This document shows positions 56,851 through 64,000 of a stretch of DNA of 64,000 nt, piece after piece (the stretch's first letter is position 1; the number at the start of each line of letters is the position of its first letter). A program made the translations under genes and the position numbers. Origin of the DNA: Prosopocoilus inquinatus (Eukaryota; Arthropoda; Insecta; Coleoptera; Lucanidae); assembly GCA_036172665.1 (NCBI GenBank), contig CM069870.1, positions 29,796,001 through 29,860,000 of the forward strand. The letters run 5' to 3'. The notes beneath the pieces were generated by a model. That model worked only from the letters and a program-made list of their open reading frames with translations, was not told the origin of the DNA and did no database searches.

Positions 56851-59285
56851 AGAGTTGTATTTACATTTAGCTTGACACTGAAATAACGTTTAACGAATTA
56901 CCACATGGCGGTTTATGTCTTTGCTAAAAGTACGAGATTATCTAAGACGTACAGACCTTGTTTGTGACTTTTTCCACAGTCTGCTTAACCACTTTTTTAA
57001 ATTTAAACAGTCGTTATAACCATAGCAACTTAACTAACTTAGAAAATTACGATTTTAAAAAAATTCTCAGAACATGTCAATTTTTATTTTTAATAACGCA
57101 TATTACAAAGGATTTTTTAACTTTTTAATTACTTGGGAGTGAAACGAGCCCTAATTATTTTTATAATGGAAGGGTATGTAGAGTAATTTTATTTCTTAAA
57201 GCTTGTTCAACTGAGAATACAACTACGTTTTTATCTTCTTATTTTTCTTACACTGTAAAAGAAAAAAAAGTCCTTTGTTAAAACCGTTTTTATTAATAAG
57301 CATTCCATACGTTATTGTAATCATGACTCTACATACCCTTCCATTTATGTTACGAGTTACCCCCCCCCCCCCCCAAGTAAATAAAAAGTTAAAGAAACTC
57401 CTTTATAATATTCGCCAATAAAAATAAAAATTGACCTGTTCCAAGAATTTTTCTACAAAAAGTAATTCTCTAAGTTACAGAATTTATTCTTTCCACTCTG
57501 TATATGGCATGTCATTTAAAAATGTAATTAATTATCGTAGTTTAAATATCCTCAAGTTTATATTAATTTTATTATAAGAACTTCTGTTACTTCAAATTTT
57601 TCTTGACGGCGTAACTGAAAAAGCGTTTCAAAATGAAACTTCTGCAAAAAACCACAAGTCTCTAACGTCACTTTCCGAAAGATATTTTCATTTGTTTGAA
57701 ATACTGCAACAGCGATAATTTTTTTAGAACAGTTGAATTACACGAAAACGGTTTAGATTAGAATAAAATAGGGTGTTCCACTTAAAATAACGAATTGACA
57801 TAACGCCCAGCCAAATGGAACACTTCGTATACACTAAACTAAAATTTTAAAATATGCTTCACATGATACCAAGTAACTTTAACTTGAAATATTTTTTTTT
57901 GTAAAATGAGTAACTAGGAAGATATGAAGGAAGTCCCCTTATGTGAAACAGCCTGTATAAATTTCATACTTACACTAATAATAATAATTTAATAAGTCAT
58001 AGGTATTATGATATTGAACATAAAATGTGTACGTAATATTTCTAAATTTCATTCGACAGTAGTACATTTCTTAATTTTTTTTTATAAATGGCATGTTACT
58101 TTTTGGGAACCTATTTTAAAGTTATATATACATTTAGCTTGACACTGTAATAACAGTTAACAAATTACGACATGGCGGTTTATGTCTTTGCTAAAAGTAC
58201 GAAATTATCAAAGACTTACAGACCTTGTTTGTGAATTTTTCCACAGTCTGCTTAACCACTTTTTTAAATTTAAACAGTCGTTATAACCACAGCAACTTAA
58301 CTAACTTAGAAAATTACGATTTTAAAAAAATTCTCAGAACATGTCAATTTTTATTTTTAATAACGTATATTGTAAAGGATTTTTTAACTTTTTAATTATT
58401 TGGGAGTGAAACAAGCCCTAATTATTTTTATAATGGAAGGGTATGTAGAGTAATTTTATTTCTTAAAGCTTGTTTAATTGAGAATACAACTACGTTTTTA
58501 TCTTAAACTGTAAAAGAAAAAAAAATGGTAGAAGTCCTTTGTCAAAACCGTTTTTATTAATAAGCACTCCATACCTTATTGTAATCTACATAACCTGCCA
58601 TTTATGATACGGGTTATCCCCCCCCCCCACATAAATAAAAAGTTAAAGAAACTCCTTTGTAATATTCAAGAAGTAATTCTCTAATTTACAGAATTTATTC
58701 TTTCCACTCTGTATATGGCATTTCATTTAAAAAAGTAATTAATTATCGTAGTTTGAATATCCTCAAGTTTATATTAATTTTATTAATTTTATTATAATAA
58801 GTTACTTCAAATTTTTCTTGACGGCGTAACTGAAAAAGCGTTTCAAAATGAAACTTTTGCAAAAAACCACAAGTCTCTAACGTCACTTTCCGGAAGATAT
58901 TTTCATTTGTTTGAAATACTGCAACAGCGATAATTTTTTAGAACAGTTGAATTACACGAAAACGGTTTAGATTAGAATAATAAGGTGTTCCACTTAAAAT
59001 AACGAATTGACATAACGCCCAGCCAAATGGAACACTTCGTATACACTAAACTAATTTTATAATATGCTCCACATGATACCAAGTAACTTTCATTTGAAAC
59101 ATTTTTTTTTTGAAAAATGAGTAACTAGGAAGATATGAAGGAAGCCCCCTTATGTGAAACAGCCTGTATAAATTTCATACTTACACTAATAATAATAATT
59201 TAATAAGTCATAGGTATTATGTTATTGAACATAAAATGTGTACGTAATATTTCTAAATTTCATTCGACAGTAGGTACATTTCGCA
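56850..59285. repeat. direct duplication of about 1.2 kb
   Basis: Copy 1 (about 56850-58075) and copy 2 (about 58115-59285) align in the same orientation along their whole length, at an offset near 1.26 kb. Differences are scattered substitutions and several small deletions in copy 2. Each copy has a run of C (57360-57374, 15 C; 58618-58628, 11 C) and a MITE-like hairpin (57036-57475 in copy 1). Non-coding. About 40 bp separate the copies. Confidence 0.88.
57036..57475. repeat. 440-bp hairpin element within the duplication
   Basis: Left 'TCAATTTTTATTTTTAATAA' then 'AGGATTTTTTAACTTTTTAA' pairs with right 'TTAAAAAGTTAAAGAAACTCC' blocks. The outer tips 'AACTTAGAAAATTAC' / 'GTAATTCTCTAAGTT' also pair. 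A second inner pair is 'AATGGAAGGGTATGTAGAGT' versus 'CTCTACATACCCTTCCATT'. The same structure, with part of its right arm missing, is in copy 2, so it predates the duplication. Confidence 0.65.
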
Positions 59286-59806
59286 TACAATACATACGTG
59301 TAATTTTATAAATTTCATTTCATATAAAAAAAATATGAATAATAAAAATTACCTGTACTGCAATGCAGATTTTACTTGCACAGAATTTCGTAATTACAAA
59401 TTTTTGCTGCTTTTTACAAATATAATTTGCGTGCATGTTAAGGTTTAGACTTTGCTGCAGGCAGATCTAACTGTTAATTTAGGAATGTATGGCAGCTTAA
59501 TTACATTTCACACTTAATTAATGAAAGACGGTAAAAGTTAATTTCACTGAAAAAAGAAGAACATTCATGAATCGGGCAGTCACGAACCGGAAATTTGGCC
59601 GTTATCGGTGTCACGTGGAAAATTAATTCTGTAGAATGAAAGATATACCTTTAATAATGGATGCAGATGTAAAAGTTTGTTTCTTAAAAAGTAATTATTT
59701 TACTTTAAGCAATTCAACAAATGTTAACAAGTTAATTCGAGAGTTCATGATCTGTTTGAATTTTCGGATCATTTTTTAACACATATGGCATTTGAGCTTA
59801 AGTCTT
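59286..59806. other. AT-rich non-coding DNA
   Basis: Nothing recognised. Confidence 0.45.
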
Positions 59807-60015
59807 CACAGAGAAAAATGAATAGTAAAAAGAACACAAATTGTAGTCAGAGTGAAGGCAGAAGCAAATTGTAGCAAATGTTAATAGGATTCTAGTAAAT
59901 AATACTATAAGAATAGCATCTTGTTCCACAATTGTGCGAATATTTACTACAATTTGCTCCCGCCTTCATTCTGACTACAATTTGTGTTACTTTTTACTAT
60001 TCATTTTTCTCTGTG
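59807..60015. repeat. 209-bp hairpin MITE
   Basis: CACAGAGAAAAATGAATAGT at the left is exactly inverted at the right. Pairing goes on through 'ACACAAATTGTAGTCAGA' and 'GAAGGC', about 70 bp per arm. Non-coding loop. Confidence 0.85.
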
Positions 60016-60127
60016 TTGTAGGAATAGATCCGTGATTCGTACATTTAGGCATGTTTACAATTTCTAACATGATTTTCTTGAATTCTTAACAGTCGATCCT
60101 GTGGTATCGCTTATATGTATACATATA

Positions 60128-60713
60128 CTAGGTGTCTCATAACGTACGGAGAAGATTAAAAGGGCAGCTGTAGGACATCAAAATAAAGTTTTTTCTTAAT
60201 TCCCTTTTGCCCAAAACCCAATAATAAGAAAGTTACAGCAGTTTAACTTTCTTAATTTCTTCTTTAATTTACACCTATAGCTTCTTAATTAATAAAAATT
60301 ATTTCACAAAATGCAACTTTATTGTTAAATAATCTCTAAATTTATCAAAACCTTCATTCATAAAATGTCCGTGTTAATCTGTCTCCTAGTTTTGTATTTA
60401 ATTAGTAGGCGGTGCACAATGACATGAAAATCCATTTTTGGGCATTAAAAGAAAAAATGAAATAGCTGTAACATTAACGTGACTACATTTTTTAAAATAG
60501 TTGTTTATTGTAAAGCCTAAATGCCTCAAATTTGAATTTAAAACGTAAAATATTACTACAGGGAGTAACTTTTGCTTGCTAATTAATTTCACTTTAAACT
60601 CTTATAACTTTTTAGTTATTGAATTTTTACCAAAAGTTTATTGAGAAAAAAACTTTAATTTGATCTCCTCTAGCTATCCTTTTAATCTCCTCCGCAGGTT
60701 ATGAGACACCCCG
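60128..60713. mobile_element. 586-bp element with GGTGTCTCATAAC termini
   Basis: The tips (CTAGGTGTCTCATAACGTAC; reverse-complemented right, CGGGGTGTCTCATAACCTGC) lie next to TA. The arms share 'GGAGAAGATTAAAAGG' / 'GGAGGAGATTAAAAGG' and 'AAGTTTTTTCT', about 75 bp in all. A lone end of the same kind ('GCAGGTTATGTGACACCCGG') lies at 61024-61043, next to the LINE relic. Non-coding. Confidence 0.78.
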
Positions 60714-61043
60714 TATTATTTTATGGAAACGCGTTCGTTATATTTCGCTTCGCTTAGCATTAGTTGTTGTGTTTACGTAAGATAGAAGCTAATTATCAAA
60801 AAACTTACTTTGGCACAGCTTAGGTTCACTTCGTTCGCAGTAGCCTCTCGGCTTAAAACGGTTCACAAGAATTAATTACTATTGATTGTCGCCGGGAAGA
60901 GGATAAAAAATCAAAATGTAACTTAAAACCTTATTTAATTATTAATTAAGTACCTAAACCTTGAACTTTGAATTTGTTTGCTTCTTAACTTATGAGTTGA
61001 GTCTGCGTGCATGCAACCGACCCGCAGGTTATGTGACACCCGG

Positions 61044-62830
61044 TATACTTTTAACGACATAAATGAAATTTTGTTTTTCTTTAATGCAAATGTTCTGGAT
61101 CTTTCTGATCGACACGCTTCGTATAAAACACGTAAATTCAATAAAGTTCGAGCCCCGTGGTTGACCGATAATATTAGATTTCTCATTTCTTTGCGAGACA
61201 AAGCTTTCAAAAGAGCGAAACACCTCAAAACGCGAACGTCTTTGGAATAAACTTCTAAGGAATTTCACTACGCCTGCCATCCTCAACGAAAAAGAAGCTT
61301 ATGTTAATCATAGCTTGAAAGATAATACCTCTCAGGAGGTGTGGAAAGACCTTCGAGATTTAAATATGTATAATAAAAAAAAACTGTCTTTGAATTACCT
61401 GATTTAGTTGATGTAAATGAATTATATAAACATTTTCTGAATCTTTCTAATGATAGTGAATTGAATAATTTTTATAATTCTTCTAGTGTTGTTAATTTTC
61501 CTGATTTATTTATTTCTTTAAAGCTGTTATAGATGCAATCATTTATAAACATCTCAATGGGGTCGAAACGAGAACGTGTAATCCCGATGCTTCATTTATG
61601 TTGTCCTTTTTTACCTCCTTAGATAACTTATATTGTTAATTTTTATTTAATACATAATGTTTACCCTGAAGATCTTATCATTACCGAAAGCTCGTCAACA
61701 TCGTGAGTGTATGGACCTTAGACCAATCAGCATTTTACCTGTGCTTTCTAAATTAGTTGACCGAAAGTTGTTTCCGTCTTTTCAGTCACAATTTCGTCCT
61801 GGGTTTAGTTGTACGACGACGCTTTCTTCAATAATCGATGACATTTGTAGAGCCATAGACGATAACAAATTAACCGTGTTGGTCTTGCTCGATATTTTTG
61901 AGGCCTTTGATATTGCTAATTATAAGCTTTTATTATCTGTAAGAAGCGGTTATATTTTTTCAATTTTTATCTAAAAACAGGTTACAAAAAGTTATATACC
62001 AATATGTAGACTGCTGAAGAACTTAGAGCAGGAATACATCAGGGTAGTATTCTAGGCCCATTGTTATTTTCAATATGTATTAGTTTTTTGTTTAATAATC
62101 TAGAATTTTGCAAATGTTATTTATACTTATAAATCTTGCGCACAATTACTGATTGTGCTGGAAACTTGGGTCTCCGTATTGATGCCAACCTTAAATTAAA
62201 AAAACATATAAGCAAATTAGTTCAAAGGTCCTTTGGTAAATTAAAAATGCTTCAAAATAACAAAGAGTTTTTAAACATTAATGCTAGGCTTAATGTTATG
62301 CTTTTTATTATTGATATTTATTATTATTTATTGAACGACAAAATGATAATGATAACTCATAATTTATTGCTGTCTTTGTACTTTCATAGTTTAACTTTTG
62401 CGATGTGGTCTATGGTCCATATTTAGATAGTGTTGATGTAGCTAAAATTCAAAGATTTCAAAATTCATGCTTAAGTTTCATCTTTGTTCTATATCGAAGA
62501 GACTTACACCTCACATTTACTAAAAGGGCTAACCGGTTCAATATATTTAATCGAAGTCAATTTCATTCTGCGGTATTTTTTCATAAAATTATTGAAAGTA
62601 AGACACCTTTTTATATTTTTAACACAATTTCTTTTAGGGTTGATGTTCATAACATTAATGTTAAGTATAAGGGCCTACTGACACCTCCCATACCTCGCAC
62701 TTCTCTCTACGGTAGACCTTTTTCGTACAATATATTTAGTTAAAATTTACAATGATATTCCTCACAATTTTAAATCTTGTAGTATTTTGTCATTCAAGCG
62801 TCAGAAGCTGCGATATCTTTCATGAACAAC
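61044..62830 (+). pseudogene. LINE reverse-transcriptase ORF relic (Jockey/CR1-like)
   Basis: Plus-strand pieces in order. 61068-61245 is the endonuclease-to-RT linker ('KFNKVRAPWLTDNIRFLISL', 'RDKAFKRAKHLKT'). 61657-61974 holds RT start motifs 'DLRPISILPVLSKLVDR', 'QFRPGFSCTTTLSSIIDDIC' and 'TVLVLLDIFEAFD', the last containing the first RT catalytic Asp. 62020-62085 gives 'AGIHQGSILGPLLFSI'. 62170-62270 gives 'DANLKLKKHISKLVQRSFGK'. 62405-62743 is the C-terminal region ('DSVDVAKIQRFQNSCLSFIF', 'NRFNIFNRSQFHSAVFFHKI'). The YADD box expected near 62126 is absent, apparently deleted. Several stops and shifts. A dead copy of a copy-and-paste retrotransposon. Confidence 0.88.
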
Positions 62831-62997
62831 TCTTACAATTTAATTGTTAAGGAGATGTAATGCTTCGTGTTTTATGTCTTGCTTTTTGCTTTTATTTATG
62901 TTGTATGTAGTATGTTGTTTACGTGCGTTACGGCTTATAAATGACGTCGTAATTCTTTAGGCTAAAATTGAAATTATATTATATTTAGTTACGGAGC

Positions 62998-63196
62998 GCG
63001 ACAATTCGGTGTAAGACTACTCGTTGTACTACAGTTTGGTGTATAACAATTCGGTGTATGACAATTAGGTGTATGCGACAATTCGGTGTACTTGGGTATA
63101 CGAGAGTTCGTTGTAGGACAATTCGGTCTACGATAATTGGGTGCACGACAATTCGGTGTAAGACAATTCGGTATATGAGACAATTTGGTATAACCG
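62998..63196. repeat. minisatellite, about 14-15 bp unit
   Basis: About a dozen variants of ACAATTCGGTGTAYG in a row with small spacing changes (GACAATTCGGTGTA, AACAATTCGGTGTA, ACAATTAGGTGTA and others). The minus-strand translation is a run of 'TPNC', which follows from the repeat rather than from a gene. Confidence 0.88.
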
Positions 63197-63480
63197 GTCG
63201 TTAAAAAAGCGCTCGACTTTTTCATTCGGCGCTGCTTCGGCGACCTTGAAACGACTTTTACATTATTTGTATGTTGACAGTATTTACTTACATTCCTGTT
63301 TGCGTTGAATTCCAAAAAAAAAACCTGTAATCACAAAATTATGAATATAAAATTAATAAAATGCTAAATTTATATTCACTTTGTCTAAAGCGCTTTTATT
63401 CAAATAATAATAGTAAGTATTAATGATAATTTGTAATAAAGTGAAATTACAGGAAGTAAGGGAGTAATAATTGACTAAAA
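63197..63480. other. non-coding DNA between minisatellite and ribozyme repeat
   Basis: Nothing recognised. Confidence 0.4.
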
Positions 63481-63985
63481 ATTTGTTGCAAATCATTTTT
63501 GATTGCAGGGAAATCCTCGAGCAGCCTCTGTACAGCTGTTTCAGCCCTGTTTGGGGCTTCATCAGCAGAGACGTAGCTCGAAATTCCCACTGCAAACCAA
63601 AAACGACTTGAACAATTTATTCGCAAATGTGATGTAATAGTGATGGATACATAGAACAGCGACATCCTACGATCGCTTTTTGACATGACATAGCAGTAGG
63701 ATAACAAATTGAAGCGGATTTGCTACATAATAAGCTACCCCATGCAAGGCGGCCATGATGAAGCCCCAAACAGGGCTGAAACAGCTGTACAGAGGCTGCT
63801 CGAGGTTTTCCCTTCAATCAAAAATGATTTGCAACAAATTTTTTAAAACTTTCATTATGCTTTGACAGCAAGCATGGCCGCCTTTACATGGGGTAGCTTA
63901 TTATGTAGCAAATCCGCTTCAATTTGTTATCCTACTGCAATATCAGGACAAAAAGAGATCGTAGGATGTCGCTGTTCTATCTATC
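63481..63985. repeat. interleaved inverted repeats X-Y-X'-Y' (probable PLE terminal fragments)
   Basis: X (63481-63575) is inverted at X' (63755-63850). Y (63648-63755) is inverted at Y' (63873-63985). The order X, Y, X', Y' is interleaved rather than nested. X contains the hammerhead on the minus strand. X' contains its plus-strand copy (GATGAAGCCCC ... CTCGAG), but the junction with Y replaces the first core base and the 5' strand of stem I, so that copy should be inactive. Y' ends near the window edge, so the unit may continue outside. Fits head-to-head fragments of one element. Confidence 0.7.
63518..63580 (-). ncRNA. hammerhead ribozyme, Penelope-like type
   Basis: A self-cleaving RNA motif on the minus strand. 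The CUGAUGA core box is at 63565-63559. Stem II AGCCC/GGGCU (63558-63543) has a 6-base loop. GAAA follows at 63542-63539. A minimal stem III closes as C..G plus A-U around the loop AGCU, giving GUA at 63533-63531 with cleavage predicted after A at 63531. Stem I pairs CUCUG (63570-63566) with CAGAG (63530-63526), and after a small internal loop CGAGC (63580-63576) with GCUCG (63522-63518). All invariant core positions that I can check are present. Very short stem III is the form reported from Penelope-like retroelements, which use it in their terminal repeats. No PLE reverse transcriptase is visible here. Confidence 0.78.
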
Positions 63986-64000
63986 TATAAAAATTTTAGG

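Noticed and set aside
62998..63196. CRISPR-like array
   Set aside because: Units are adjacent variants with no unique spacers, and the genome is eukaryotic.
62989..63315. Cys/Pro-rich minus-strand frame with repeated 'TPNC'
   Set aside because: It is the translation of the ACAATTCGGTGTA minisatellite. Unit spacing changes are not multiples of three throughout, as a real repeat protein would need.
63447..63707. 86-codon minus-strand frame with 'SADEAPNRAETAVQRLLE'
   Set aside because: It overlaps the hammerhead exactly. The conserved bases follow the ribozyme core and stems, so the protein reading is incidental.

Overview
The window looks like a stretch of insect nuclear genome, possibly from a beetle, although the order is inferred only loosely. 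It is AT-rich. It shows spliced coding sequence with canonical GT/AG sites and long introns, and a dense layering of typical insect transposons: Tc1/mariner relatives, hAT, Ty1/copia, a LINE, many TA-flanked inverted-repeat elements, and a probable Penelope-type hammerhead ribozyme. Nothing in it is bacterial.

Host genes are sparse. The best candidate is a plus-strand gene with two coding exons, 6698-7318 (Ser/Arg/Lys-rich) and 22082-22255 (basic, then 'LIHPFYNEHL'). Both are bounded by phase-1 splice sites and separated by a 14.8 kb intron. That intron holds an intact TIR transposon (8325-9668), a stack of nested elements with a tandem triplication (13.6-19.5 kb) and several MITEs. A second, weaker coding candidate is the 123-codon ORF at 31622-31993, which ends at a good donor site. 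The rest is mostly transposon relics and non-coding DNA.

Layout. 0-6.6 kb: AT-rich DNA with a decayed Tc1-like transposase and two inverted-repeat elements. 6.7-22.3 kb: the host gene and its element-filled intron. 23.8-25.2 kb: a 1292-bp mariner with an open 350-codon transposase whose first catalytic Asp is Asn. 26-36 kb: many TA-flanked hairpin elements and two unknown ORFs. 37-38 kb: the 3' end of a LINE on the minus strand. 39.5-43.7 kb: two more copies of the transposon seen at 8.3 kb, plus a deletion derivative of a third type. 44.5-46.8 kb: a hAT element with a perfect 8-bp target duplication and a spliced but frameshifted transposase. 47-50 kb: a possible SINE and a copia relic split by a MITE. 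52-60.7 kb: long-TIR elements and a 1.2 kb direct duplication. 61-62.8 kb: a decayed LINE reverse transcriptase. 63.0-64.0 kb: a minisatellite and a pair of interleaved inverted repeats that carry a hammerhead ribozyme.

Most of the coding capacity here is transposase or reverse transcriptase, and every copy shows at least one lesion expected to stop activity (stops, frameshifts, lost catalytic residues, missing RT box). The most rewarding points are the hammerhead ribozyme at 63518-63580, the order of events readable in the nested and triplicated locus at 13.6-19.5 kb, the open mariner frame with a D-to-N change, and the splice-phase evidence for the host gene.
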